A program made the translations under genes and the position numbers. This document shows, piece after piece, positions 23,103 to 35,900 of a stretch of 64,000 nucleotides of DNA. The notes below the pieces were generated by a model. That model saw only the letters and a list, made by a program, of their open reading frames with translations, made no database searches and was not told where the DNA came from. Source of the DNA: Planoprotostelium fungivorum (taxonomy: Eukaryota; Evosea; Variosea; Cavosteliida; Cavosteliaceae); assembly GCA_003024175.1 (NCBI GenBank), contig MDYQ01000059.1, forward strand, positions 58,271 through 122,270. The letters are read 5' to 3'. Positions within the stretch are counted from its first letter, which is position 1; every line of letters starts with the position of its first letter.

Positions 23103-26100
23103 ATGGCTGGTATATTTCCGTTCAACTTTAGAGGTGAGCATCATCTGAGACGCATTCGATGGTGATTGAGTTTATGCAGGGCCTTTCTCCCCTCCTTTGA
23201 ATAATGCGAACGAAGAGAAGGAAAAAGCGAAACATGACGAGCTCTTGAAGAAGATTCAAGCTCTGACCACGCAGCACGGCACTGATACAGGTGAGATGGA
23301 GTCTAAATCTTTGCTCTTTGTCTCGTGATTAGTGTCAGCCGCTCTGCTACAGAGTATACCCCCCCTTAGACATGTCCCTTACGTGTTTCAGCTGATTTAG
23401 GAGACGATCTCATCTCAGCCAAACAACTTTTGAGAGAACATGCCGTAAGAGTTGTCGAATTAGAACATCAAGTCGGTTTACTGCAAAGAGGTAAATTGCA
23501 AATCATCATGTCATCCTCTAATCATCAATCAGAATGCAAAGTATTACGACACACGGATGCTTCGAATACCGACGAACAGAAGATTGAGGCGATGGAAGAA
23601 CTCCTCCTACAAAAAGAGAGGGAGCTGTACGATCGAGACAACGAGTGCGCTCAGCTCAAGAAAGATTTGGAAGAAGAATCGAAGAAGAGAACGACCATCC
23701 AGAGAGATCACAGAGAGGAGGTCCATCGATTGAAGAGCAGCAGAAACATCTTAGAATCGACTCTGGCGAGCTCACCGAAGAACGAGTGGGTCTTCTCATC
23801 CTCTCCATCATCCCATTTCAATCACACATCTCTCAATCATCTCATCTCATACAGAGCCGAGATCACACAACGTCTCACACAGAAGATCGTCCGCCTCGAA
23901 AACTCTTCAAGAAAGTTAGAAGAGGAGAAATCAGACCTCCAACGTCAACTCGATGAACATCATTACCTCCAGAACTATTTAGACTCTCTCTTGGAGAAGA
24001 TCCAGGAGACGGACTCTGAGTCGGAAGGTGAATCGACTGCACAACAAGACAAACTGGGCAGAGTCATCGGATGGTTTGAAAAGATGGAGAGGAGACACAT
24101 CGAGATGAGAGATCGACTCCTCATGGTGCAGATGGAGGGTAAAGAGGGAGAGACCGAACACTCTTTAGAGGTCGAACAGTTGAAGTCGAAGATCAGAAAA
24201 TACAAGGCGAAGGTGATGGTGATGATGATGATGGTGATGCTGATGTGGATGGACAGTACATGAGAGTGAGAGCGAAGGAGGAAGAGTTTGGAAAGAGAGA
24301 AGAGAGGATTCAATTCTTGGAGAGCGTTGTAGATAAGGATGTGGCCATTCTGTTAGAACAACTGAGAGAAGAGCACAAGCAACTCCAAGAACAACACAAC
24401 GTGATCATCATGATCATCATCGTCATCGGCATCTGATGTTGTCCAGAATGCCATCGAAAATCACACGAAATTTCAAGACGAAGCCCGCCTGGCCAACGTG
24501 ATCCAGGCCGAAAAAGAGCTCGAGAACATCTCCCAACAGAGAATTCTCATGGAAGAAAACGAAACCCTCCACCAGCAGAAGAGTCAGCTCATGGAGGAGA
24601 TCCAGCAAAGCCGCATCTCCATGGAGAATCTGTCCCACAGTTCCTCCGTGGAGGCCGGAAAATGGAAGACGCAATGTTCCGAGCTGAAGGATAAGATGAA
24701 TCGAGTGAATCGAAACATCCACCAATCCGTCTACGAGCTGTCACCCATCATCAACAGCAGCCGCAACGGTTCCCCCCTCGTCATCCACGAGGTGAAAAAA
24801 ATCGCCTCGTTGTAGTCTGACGTCTTCCAGGAACACGACGAGACGATGGACATTCACGAGGAAATGCTTCTCATCGTTGACGCTCTCAAGCACAGCAACA
24901 CCAGTATCGTAGCTCTTAACGAGAAGAACGAAGAGGCAGAGAGAAGAGTCGACCACTTGGAGAAGGAGAGGAGTGTCATGATACAAGACCTCGAGTCCTT
25001 CAGTGTCGCTCTACAAGGAGAGAAAGACAAGAGAAAAGAGCAGAAGAAGGAGAGGAGAGAAGAGATGGAGGACCTCTTGAAGCAATTGGACGCGAGCCGA
25101 GAGATGATCGAGAGACATTTTGCGGTGGTGAGCGGGAAATCTCGTGGAGATTTTGTGGATGATCGTTGTAGATATCACGCATGGGTGCGGATGAGATCGA
25201 AGGGGTTGAAGAGATGATGAAGAAGAGAGGAGAAGAGATGGAAGAAGAGAGAAGATTGCACGACATTGCAAGGGAGACGGACGAAGAAGAGAAGGAGCAG
25301 ATGAGGCAGAGGATCGCTTGTCTACAATCGGAGCAGCAAGAGCGAGCGAAGTTGGTAGCAGAGATGAAAGTGAGTTGTCGTGATGATCGTGATGATGATG
25401 ATGATGATGATCGTGATGATGGATCAGGAGATGAAGATCGTGTTGTCCGAATACGAGAGACTGAACGAACTCCTCCGATCAGAGGTGACACCTCTTTCTC
25501 CTTCGAAACTCACTCCAACAGATGACAGACCAACAAGAGACGTCCGACACGAACATCTCCGCCAAGGAGAGAGAAATCTCACAGATGAACGAGAAGACGA
25601 GAGAGATGCAAGAGGCACACGACACACTCATCCACCAACTCGAAGAAGAGAAGAAGAGAGAGATCGAAGTCAGAGAAGACCTGACACTTCAACTTGAAAA
25701 CGTTGAATCTCAATTACTCACGCTGCGAGAGGCGGCACAGCAGAAGGAAGTGGAAGAGAGTGAGAGAAGTAAGGAGAGAGAAGAAGAGATCTCGCGGCTC
25801 CAAGGAGAGAAGGAGAAGCTGGTGTCAGACGTGGAGCATCTCAAGTCCACACAGGAGGACATCGAGGCCGAATTGGTGCGAGCGAATGAGGCACATTCTG
25901 CCGAATTGGAGAAGCTATTGCACAGCAGCGACCTGCAGAACAGCGAGAGAGAAGAGAGGTACCAGAACAAGGAGAAGTTGGTGCAGCAGCTGTCATCGGA
26001 GTTGGAGAATCTGAGGGAACAACTATCCGCCGTGGAGAAACAGCTCCACGAGACCGCAGCCACATCCCAAGACCTCGCATCCGCGCGATCGCAGATCTCA

Positions 26101-28816
26101 GACCTCCAGGCACAACTCGACATCGTCACACGAGAAAGAGAGAAGAACACGGTGGAGAGATCTCTAGAGAGTGAGAAGGAGAGACAAGACATGGAAGAGA
26201 GGATAGGAGAATACGAGAGACAGCTGTCAGAGATGGAGAAAGACTTGGAATACCAGAACGACTTTTACGTCAACGTCATTGCGGAGAAGGACAAGTTGCA
26301 GAAGGACTTTCAGGGGCTTACGATGAAGCAGATCGAGATCTCACAGCATCTGACGTCGTCGCAGACGATGTTGTCCGAGTACAAGGAGATCAACAAGAAT
26401 CTCACACAACAGGTGACATTCTAAATCCATCATCATCATCATCATGATCACGATCCGATCACGGATGACCAACTTGAACTGATCACCGAAACAGTTGAGT
26501 CAGATGAGACACCAATTGGATGAAGTCAAGAACGAAAAGGAGAAGGAGAGACTCAACAACAATCAATTGTCCGATCAACTCAAACAACTCAACTCCGAGA
26601 AAGAAGAGCTCTCCCGCGCCAACGACGCGTGGAACGATCACCAAGACGTCTTACAGGTGATATCACACTCCTCCATCTACAACTCACCACTTTCAGCAAC
26701 GCATCCGAGAATTCGAGGAGAGGGAGAAGGCGAATGGTCTCAGATCCATCGATAGAGATTCAGAAGAGAAGAGACTGAGAGAGAGAATCCAGCAGATGGA
26801 AACGGAGACGGAGAACGTGAGGGCCAGGTACGTCATACTCGAAGAGTACAAGACCAAGTTGGAAGAAGAGAGGAAGGTCATCGGCATGAACCAGAGTGAA
26901 GCGGAGAGACAGTACAGAGCACTATCGCTGGACGCCGGATCGAAGAGAGAGGCGAACGAGCAATTGGTGAGTGAAAACGAAGAGATGTTTTCGTATGATA
27001 TCTTGAGGACACGATCAATTGCATGATCATCATCATCATGATCATCATCATGATCATCATCATGATCATCATCATGACACGATCAATTGCATGATCATCA
27101 TCATGCTCATCATGATGATCATCATCATGCTCATCATCATGATCATCATCATCGATGAGCACAAAATTGAAGACGAGACAGATTGCCAACAACGCCGCCT
27201 TAGAGGAGACTATCAAAGCCCTACAACTCCGCAACGATCTCCTCGTCCAACACTCCGACGCCGTGGCCAGAGAACTCAACGAGAAGTCACTTCTCATCGA
27301 TACGCAGAACATGGAGCTGGACAACGTTCACAAGATGGTACTGCAGAGAAATCTCGATTTAGAGATGATGACACGGTATTCCGATGAGAATCAGAGGAAG
27401 ATCGAGGAATACATCGTCGATGCCAACTCTTACGTCGAGGAGACGCACAACTTGAGATTGGAAATCAAAAAGTTGTCACAATCCATCCATCAGGTGATCA
27501 CGATCATGATGCATCCGATCGCGATGATGATGATCTCACGCGTGATAGATCGAAGAGAGATACGTAGAGTCCAGAAATGCAATGTGCATCATTGAAAAGG
27601 AGAGAATCGAATTGAGAGACCAATTGAAGCAAGTAGAAGACAAATACGAGAGAGCTTGCACGGAGAGAAATCTCCTGAGGGCCAACTATTCAGATCAGCT
27701 GAGAGAAGAGACGGAGAAACTGCAAGAAGAGAAGAAGAAGTCACAAGAGCTATTGCAGCAATTGAACGAGAAGGAGAGAGAATCGAGAGAGGTGAAGACG
27801 ATGATGATGATGTGAGGATGACATGAGGCAGTTGGAGGAGGCGACGCATGAGATGGAGAGCCGTCTTCAGAACTTAGAACACGAATCGTTCGAGAAACAG
27901 AAAAAGTTGATCGCATTGAAGAAGGAAGATCAGATGAAGATGGACCAACTCGCACACGAGAAGGACGAGCTCACGCTCCGATTGGAGGACGCACAGAAGG
28001 AGAGAAACGAATACAGGATGCAGGTGAATCCCATCTCATCATCTCATTCGAATCATCTGATTCGTCATCAGCACGAAGTCAAGATGCAAGAGATGGAAGC
28101 CCAAGTGGCTCGCTGGAACACAACTCTCATCACGGCTCACTCGCAGAAAGAGGCCAGATATGATGCAGAAGTCAGGAGGCTTCAATCCGAGCTGGCGCTT
28201 GCATCGGAGGAGCTACACAAGATCGACACGAAACCGGTGACACCGACAGAGAGTCTGAGCACCTATTATTCTATCCCCACCACACCCAACCAGAGCCGCT
28301 CCGAGATGGGGTATGTCCATCGATGGACGTGATATGAGATGCTGATGTGATGCAGACGTCCTGTGGATCTGTCTACTGTATTGAGAGGTAGACAAGCTCA
28401 CAAGTGGGTCCCTGCCAACGCTCAATTCGAGCGCGCCGAACCCTCTTCGACGTGAGATGTGATTGCATCACATGCATCCTCTAAATCATCACAGACTGGA
28501 TCTCACCGCTTATCGGAGTGCGTCCTTCCAGCCAACTGTCCAGGCAACGACCCCAATGCAACATCGTGCCACATTAGATCCCTCGCAGAGAACAATGAGC
28601 ACACAGTCCATCAACTTCCAAAACCGGTCGAATACGACTCTTGGCAACGTTAGAGCAGGAAGCAGCTGGGCCAGGGCCACATTAGATACGACACACCAAC
28701 CAACATTGATCAACACGACGAGGAGCTCTTTCAATCTGCTGCCCTCTTCGAGGTCTCCCGAGGCAGAACGCAGGAGACGAAGGAGGAGAAGCATGTGGCC
28801 CAGCGTGATGGTGTAA
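23103..28816 (+). CDS. Very long coiled-coil protein
   Basis: Starts MAGIFPFNFRGPFSPPLNNA, a short Pro-rich head. Roughly 1,500 residues of nearly uninterrupted heptad repeats follow, rich in E, K, Q, R and L. They are assembled from about twenty exons, the longest being 25522-26412. Typical segments are QKIEAMEELLLQKERELYDR and KEKLVQQLSSELENLREQL. The C-terminal 150 residues are non-coiled, Ser/Thr/Pro-rich, and end in a basic cluster (ERRRRRRRSMWPSVMV). No motor, GRIP or CH domain is visible, so a golgin, centrosomal or cytoskeletal tether role is only a guess. Several introns carry GATGAT/ATCATC repeats. Small internal exons make individual joins approximate. Confidence 0.8.
27005..27155. 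repeat. ATGATCATCATC microsatellite with internal duplication, intronic
   Basis: An intron of the coiled-coil gene is filled by a 12-bp unit (ATGATCATCATC) in near-tandem. A longer block starting GACACGATCAATTGCATGA occurs twice, about 65 bp apart, showing a segmental duplication on top of unit slippage. Confidence 0.85.
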
Positions 28817-28982
28817 AGAGGATGAATAGATCTTAGATAAGTTAAGGACCCCTATAAGATGAAATCTACACTTTAATGCCCCAAAAATACGAAGCCGATT
28901 ATTCTTCTATCTGTGACCATTCTCTATCGGCCGTCTCTGAAACAAGTACCTTTCACCACAGCAACACCTCTTCAGCATCATC

Positions 28983-29342
28983 ATGAAAGCAGTCGCCATT
29001 TTCGCTCTCGCTCTTCTCATCTGTTTCGCCGCTGCGGAATGGAAGTTCACTCCTCCACCTCATTTTGTCGGCCCCATCTGGGGTGGTGGTGAAGAGTACA
29101 CCAGTCTCACATGTGGTACAAACTGCCAGCCCACATCCAGAAACTGTCTATGGGACCCCACCACGAACCAAACATGCTCGGCTACTTATTCCAGCAAGAG
29201 AGGACTCGTCGTCGCTGAAGTATGCGATGGAATCACTACCTGTGGTCCTGTCTTTTTACCCGAGGGAAGAGGTGAAGATAAAGGTTCGCATGGACAATTA
29301 CTAAGGAACGTAGGACACCGCTTCGGCTGCGTCAAGTGCTAG
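28983..29342 (+). CDS. Small secreted cysteine-containing protein
   Basis: 119 residues in one exon. A strong signal peptide (MKAVAIFALALLICFAAAE) is followed by a Pro/Gly/Trp segment and about seven cysteines (LTCGTNCQPTSRNCLWD, NQTCSATY, CDGITTCG). One sequon (NQT) lies in the mature part. No family recognised. It may be an extracellular peptide or small matrix protein. An intron near 29270 that changes the last 30 residues cannot be excluded, since GTGAAG follows GAAGAG there. The position just downstream of the coiled-coil gene and upstream of the DUF455 gene gives no functional clue. Confidence 0.6.
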   Translation: MKAVAIFALALLICFAAAEWKFTPPPHFVGPIWGGGEEYTSLTCGTNCQPTSRNCLWDPTTNQTCSATYSSKRGLVVAEVCDGITTCGPVFLPEGRGEDKGSHGQLLRNVGHRFGCVKC

Positions 29343-29429
29343 AGAAGACTGGCTGTCCATCGGTTCATGTAGTTAGCAAATAAATCTCCCTCTGTCACAT
29401 TGATAAAAGTCCAGATCTTTACGAGCGAC

Positions 29430-30659
29430 ATGATTTGCAGGCGTGATGTCATATCGAGATCGATACATTCGATAGGATCACAGAAGAGGTGTCTCTCGTC
29501 ACAGACTGCACAAGAATCCCTCTATTCACTCTCGGGTGACATCTTGAGGTCGGCTGATCCACTAACGAAGGCTAAATTGAGCCAAGACGTTCACAGACGC
29601 TGGATGTGAGTCATTCCATCCATTCTCACATCACATCCATTCGATCACGATGATTGACATCGATATCATACAGAGCACGGCAGCTACCATTGACACTCCC
29701 CAACTTGAGCTCAGAAATCGTTCCAGAACGTCCCTCTCGACCGCTGAAGCCTCTTCTCGTTCCAGTTCGACAGATGCCAGATTATAAGACGGCAGGAGCG
29801 ACTCTCCCAGAATGGCTTCTTCACAGTATCGCCCACGTCGAACTGAACGCCATCGACATGGTCTGCATTCTCCATTATTCCTGTGCATCATTCCTGATAT
29901 GAGAAGGTGTGGGACATGCTGTTAAGATTCAAAGGAGAGTTTCCACAAGACTACTATGACGATTGGGTCTCTCTGGCTGCCGATGAGGCCAGACATTTTC
30001 TCATGCTGAACGATCGTCTGAACCAATTGGGACGTAACTACGGCGATTTTCCCGCCCACAGCGCACTCTGGAAGGTGTGTCAACTTACCGAGACACATCA
30101 CACTCATCTGCATCAGACAGCAGAGGATACATCTTACGATCACCTCGCTCGCATTACGGTGAGATGATCATCTTTTCACATCACGTGACTCTCCGATAGA
30201 CGATGCAATTGGTCGAAGAAGTGAGGGCCCTCGATGCTCACGAGAGGTGATTCTGTTCGTGTCCGATGTGATGATGCTGACACAGAGACGAGATTGTGCC
30301 AGAGAGTGGGTGCTTTTGGTGATCATCAGAGCCGAAAGATCGTGGACACGATTTGTACAGAGGAAGTGGGCCACGTAGCCATCGGCGTCAGGTTGGGATG
30401 ATCATGATGATGTTGACGGTGATGTTCATGATGGTGACGGTGGTAGGTGGTTCAGATACATCTGTGAACAGAGGGGTGTCGATCCAGAGCCCACGTTTCA
30501 GTCCATATTTCAACAACACAACGGTGGCAGGTGAGAAACAATAGACCCAAGGATGAATTTGTTTACGACCATAGATTCCTACCGCCGTTGAATTATTTTG
30601 CGAGAGACAAGGCGGGTTTAGAGAGAAGCTGGTACCAGCCACTCGTGGCGAATAAGTGA
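29430..30659 (+). CDS. DUF455 ferritin-like protein
   Basis: Matches the DUF455 (PF04305) ferritin-like family: HIAHVELNAIDM in helix 1, DMLLRFKGEFPQDYYDDW, the metal-ligand pair in ADEARHFLML, GRNYGDFPAHSALW, TMQLVEEVRALDAHE and TEEVGHVAIGVRWFRYI. The E, ExxH, E, ExxH ligands of a di-iron four-helix bundle appear present. The N-terminal 50 residues are Arg/Ser-rich without acids at the start (MICRRDVISRSIHSIGSQKR), suggesting a mitochondrial presequence. About seven short introns; one needs the acceptor GACGAG to keep frame. The enzyme activity of the family is not established, to my knowledge. Confidence 0.88.
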
Positions 30660-30693
30660 TTCAAAGATAAAAATAAGGAGAGAAATTGTTCAT

Positions 30694-32724
30694 TTATCTC
30701 TTGGCTTTCTTGCTCGCTCTCTCCATTGCCATCTTCGGATGAGATAAGATCTCTCTCCCCTCCTTAGAATCCTCTGCAAGCGTGTGACAATCATCATCAC
30801 CTCAATTGTACTCACTTCCCCAACTGTGCTCTACCACCTCACGAAGGAAGTCATCGTGTGAGACGGTGACTTTCGGATGATTCATCATGAGCTTGACGCT
30901 GTCTAATTCTCTTCTGGCACACATGACGTGGATGTAAAAGTTGTTGAACATGCCGGGGTGGATCTGAATGAAGGGTGAGAGATGATCGGTGATTCTGATC
31001 GACACACTCCCATGTCTTCCAGATGAGAGATGATGCCGGCGTGCCACAATTTGCAAACTCTCATGCATGTCAACCATTCTGGCTTACCGATGGGAAATTG
31101 TCGTAGGACGAGCAAGAGGATACATCTGCTCTGTTTCATACGTCAACCCGAATGCGATGACAATTGTGATGATGACGACGTGTTCTCACCAGATGAATCT
31201 GTGATTGGTCTCCGCCTGTGTTCATGAAGATAGTATCTCTGGTGATGGGCTGATTATACGTGAGAGAGATTGAGGAATGTCTCTCACCGCTTGAGTGGGT
31301 AACCAGCTGGGTTGAGGATCAAATCTCTCATAGAAGGGCCTTTTATCTTCATCTTTATCGCTATCTTGTATCTCATAACGTACCATACTCCTCAGGTCTA
31401 CAATTTGTAAATCATGGTGAATCACAAACATGTTGTGATCATTGGATTCATCACACACATCCAACCGAACGTAACATCTCACCTTTTGCGCTCAACTCGA
31501 TATTATCTCTACCTTCTTCCAATCGCTGATATTTCAACTGAATCTCTCGTCAATTGTACTCTCACATCAAATCATCTCACTTGCTCAATGGAGTCCTTGA
31601 CAACAAATTTGATGACGAATGCTTCCTCTCCCTTTTCATTCTTTATCCCACGGATCGCTGCATTCTCTTCAATTCTCTCTTTCATCTCGAACCTCTCACT
31701 CTTCCACGCTTCTTGTGTGTCTGGGGGAGTGGTTACGATGACGGCATCGGCTACGAGTTCTCCATCACGTGTCATCATGTCCTCCAAGTGAAAAATCTGT
31801 ACCGCGAATCCATCCTCCTTCTCTCCCTCTCCCTTTTCTATACCCTATCATCAACGTCACGAACGTGTCACATATCATGCAATTCCATGATTACCCCGTA
31901 CGATAGGTGCCACTTTCCGGTAGCATCTTGTCTTAAAAATTCCTCGATCATCTGATCGACATCAGATCGTGATCGTGATCTCATGCATGAATCGCGCACC
32001 TCTTCGTGATCGAGCCCGTCTCGCTGTGGACACGCCACGATGACTCTCGCTTGAGATCTCTCTCCCATCATTCCCGCCAGATCATCGATGACGTGTTCGA
32101 ATCGATGGGGTCTGTCGCTCTCTCGGAAAGTATATTCTTCCCATTCGTCCAAAAGTTTTTTGTTGAAATAAAAAGTGTGATGAGCTTCCATCATGATCTC
32201 TTTGAATTCCTTCTTCTTTGGAAATGTGAATGTCTTGATGTCGCTATCTATCTCTTTCAATCGATCTCGTATTCCCTGCGTTTCAGGTGAGCCTGTGTGA
32301 CAATCGTCGTAAAGAGGTGGATCGTGTCAGTTTCTTGTTGTATGAAGTGAAGGCATCACCTTTACGAAATGTCTTGCATCTGTGATGGATGTGAAGGATG
32401 GATCGGTCAATTTCGGTCCCCAATTGGTCGAGTCGATATCATCTCCACTATAGATTGGCTAAATCAGAGGAGACAGAGTCTTGTTCGTTCAGCCTCACGT
32501 GCAGTTGAAGAAATGCTCACCTCGCCGAGTTGGTCTGCAAGAGGGGATATCCATCGGATGACGTTCAGATTGTTCTTGACGAGCTCTCTCGATTCGATCA
32601 AGGTGGCTAGATGGGTGCTGTCGGACTCCTGTTGCCGTTAGGTGCTAGGTGGATGATCATCTTACTGCACGTTCGCTCCTGAGGAGGTGTTCGAGGACGA
32701 CGAGAACGTGTCTAGCTTCTTCAT
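30694..32724 (-). CDS. Hypothetical charged protein, probably nuclear
   Basis: Not recognised. From the ATG at 32724 (MKKLDTFSSSSNTSSGANVQ) several short exons give THLATLIESRELVKNNLNVI, DSTNWGPKLTDPSFTSITDA and SPETQGIRDRLKEIDSDIKT. A long exon follows (FPKKKEFKEIMMEAHHTFYF to about 31860), then RDGELVADAVIVTTPPDT, a CYVRLDV segment and the tail IHPGMFNNFYIHVMCARREL. The last exon ends MAMERASKKAKR, a plausible nuclear signal. The protein is soluble, rich in D, E, K and R, with no coiled-coil periodicity. Introns of 42-80 nt are supported by GT-AG borders, but phases were fitted by eye. It is convergent with the DUF455 gene, 34 bp away. Confidence 0.6.
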
Positions 32725-32909
32725 GCTTTTCGACGGATAACAACTGGCGAGAATACTAAATAACAATTTCTCAGACCGGATGGATCGGCAGAGCCGTGAT
32801 GTATGATCCAAATCACCTTGTCCTTGTGACGACGTATGGAATATGGAACAGCGGAGCACGAGAGAACATCATGAAGTATTACATTTATTCTCTTCTGATA
32901 AAGAGCTCA

Positions 32910-35900
32910 TCACACGATGATGTTCCTCTTCGCGGACAATTGGTCTGCGGACACGTGGAATTCCTTCTCTCTATCAACAACAGCTGCATCTCACTCTCTC
33001 ACCTTGATCTGCAGGTTCTCGATGCCCCTCAGACGATCTTCATCGCTCTTGAACACGTTGATCTGTTCCTTCACATCGAATGGCTTGTCAGCTACGCACT
33101 GTACGTACGGTCAACGCCAAGTCAATCAATGACGACAGGAACTCACCCCTGCGAATAGAGATTGCTTGTCCAGGCAAGATCTAAAGTTCTGCAGAGTGAT
33201 GGATGAATTGTTCCATTTTGCGACATCCTTCAGCCTCAAGATATTCTCATAGTTCTCGATGTCGAAGGTGAAGCCCTCCACGTTCCTCTTTCTCCTCTCT
33301 GAGATGTCTTTCATCTGAGAGGAAGTCAAGGTCATGTCTTGTCCCAATTGTCGGTGGAGTATGTCGTTCCACATCTTCTCGGTGGCCTCGTTGACGGTCG
33401 TGCAGCGACGACCCAGGAGAATTTTCTGAGAAGAGTCAGTCTACAACGGGGCGGGATATCTCACTTCTCCCACGGTGGTGTACAGGTCCATCATGTGGTA
33501 GACATAGAAACCGATTTCAGATAAGATCCTACCGAAAGGGCTTTCCAATCGAGTCTGCGAGTCGGACAGTGAGGCTGACACTCATCAGTCATGGAGGAAT
33601 CGGACGCACTCACCCAGCGATTTGAAGTGGTGGTCTCTCAACGTGGCGAGGACCTTCATCTGTTTGTACACCAACTTGCTGTCTAACCCTGCGTTCCAGC
33701 CGGAAGAATTGCGGAAACTGATGGGAATATCGGTGAAATGTCGGAAGAATCGTGAGCTCACGCTTCCTGCTCCATGAAGATATCCGAGACGATGGCTGAG
33801 AGTGTGACGTGCAAGTTGTTCGATGCGTCGGTCACGTGCATGAAATCACCCGTCAGGTCACCGATCAGCTTGCCACTCTTGCATTGCATGTCCAACAACT
33901 TCAACTTGCTCTCGAATGGTAGACCTGAGGATGTGAGGAGAAGGGGGGAGGTGTGAATCACCTTTGACTACGGAGAACATGGTGGAGGGTGTGTTGATGT
34001 TCTATCGATGGTCATCACGATGGTGTGTTGCGATGATCGTGATGACCGGTGATGATGTGACGACAATGGATGATGTCTCACCCTTTCTTCGGTGAAATCG
34101 CCGACCAGACAATGACCCAACTGAGAGACATTCTTGTTCAGAGAACGGTACACGTACAATTCTCCCAGTCGCCTGTAGTATGTCAGATGTCACGTGACGT
34201 CACGTGACGTCATCACTTGAGTCCGAAGGTGAGATCCACTGGATCGTAATGATACGCCACGGTGTACGTCCTCGTGGGGTATCTCGCCTTCAATTTCTCC
34301 GAAAATTCTCTCGCCGCCTCCGCAATATCCTCACTCGATGGTTCAGAGAACACGAATCGACCTGTCAAAGTTGAGAAAACTCGACGGAATCTCGCCATCC
34401 TGTCACCCGTCACAGGAAAGTGTGCCACCAAATTGGTCCCTGCCTTCTGTGCCTCTAACAACTTCTTACCCTCCTCACTGCTGACGTCCTTTCGAATGGC
34501 GTGTGATTGTCTCTGATCGCTGAAGCCTTTGAAGAGAACGGAGAAATTGTCGACGGCGGCAGAGAAATTCTTTGGAGTGAAGTCGAGGGAGGCCAATCGC
34601 TCGATGAGAGTGTCGGCGTGGTACCAGGCGGATGGAGAGACTCGTTGTAGAGCGTTCATCCAGGCGTCACGGTCTCGCTTGGTGGTGGCGGCGAAGGGTA
34701 TGGGGTGATCCTCGGTGAAGATCTAGTCTTTGTCATTACTGAAGGTGATGCGAAGAGATGATCATCATCATCATGTGATGGATCATCATTCATGTGATGG
34801 ATCGATCATCATGTGATGGATCGATCATCATGTGATGGATCGATCATCACGATCATCATCACGAACGTCATCGTGATATAGACACTCACGTCGAAGGGGA
34901 AGAAGTTCTCTCCATCGTTCTCTTGTGATCCACACTTGATCCAATAATATTTACCCAGATAGAAAGTCTCTGGCAATTGGAACTCTCCTTCCTTCTTGTA
35001 CGTAATCGCTCCCAGCAGAGAATCCAACTCGTAATATCCGGTCTCCCATTGCTAACCGTTTCAATACATTGAGACGGCCCATTGTAGATGACTCACGTCC
35101 TCACTGTTCTGACGCAACAGATGCCCCTTGCAGGTGATGGCATCGGAGGACATGGACAGGGGCGTGAGGACTGTCTTCCACTTGTCTAAACTGGGACGAG
35201 TGTAGTTCATTCGGCCCGAATATTTCTCGTCCTTGGATTCCCACTGAGATTTCGTCAATGGTTCGCTGATGACCAACGAATTCTCGCTGATATCGATGAG
35301 ACGTAAACTGGGTCTGCCCTCGAATCTCTCCTCCTATTTCTCCGTCAGATCCGAATTTCAAGTGAAATTTCATGAACGTGCGGAATTTCTACATTACCTG
35401 GATGCGGAAGGATTCCAGGGAAAGAGTTTGATCGGGGTAGCTCTGCTTGGCGGAAGTGTAGATGCACAACGTCTTCATTTTGATGTCCATCGACAACCAA
35501 CGAGGAGAACCCAACACGAGCATGACTCCACAGAGGTCGCTGGTAGCTTCTGCACCGATGGCGGCACCTGATGACGTCATCACACGTCATCCACCTCGCC
35601 CACCTTCTCCGACGGATTCCAACTTGTCGTTGTCGAGAGTCTGCGTGGAGTGAATATTCGTGGAATCTTCCATCTACAACGCTCACCCTCAGCAGTTGGT
35701 CGGCGTCTCTGAATAAGACGGGGGGGATGGTGGTGAAGTGAGAGGGTAACATCTCGGTTTCAAGTTGAAAGACACCCAGACCCATGACCAACGTGTGGAT
35801 GTTGTGTTCTCTCGCGGCTAAAAATAGCTCCCTCCACCTCGTCATCTCTACCGTATTGATCTTTGTCGTATTGTCGGGTGCGATGAACCTGAATCGATCA

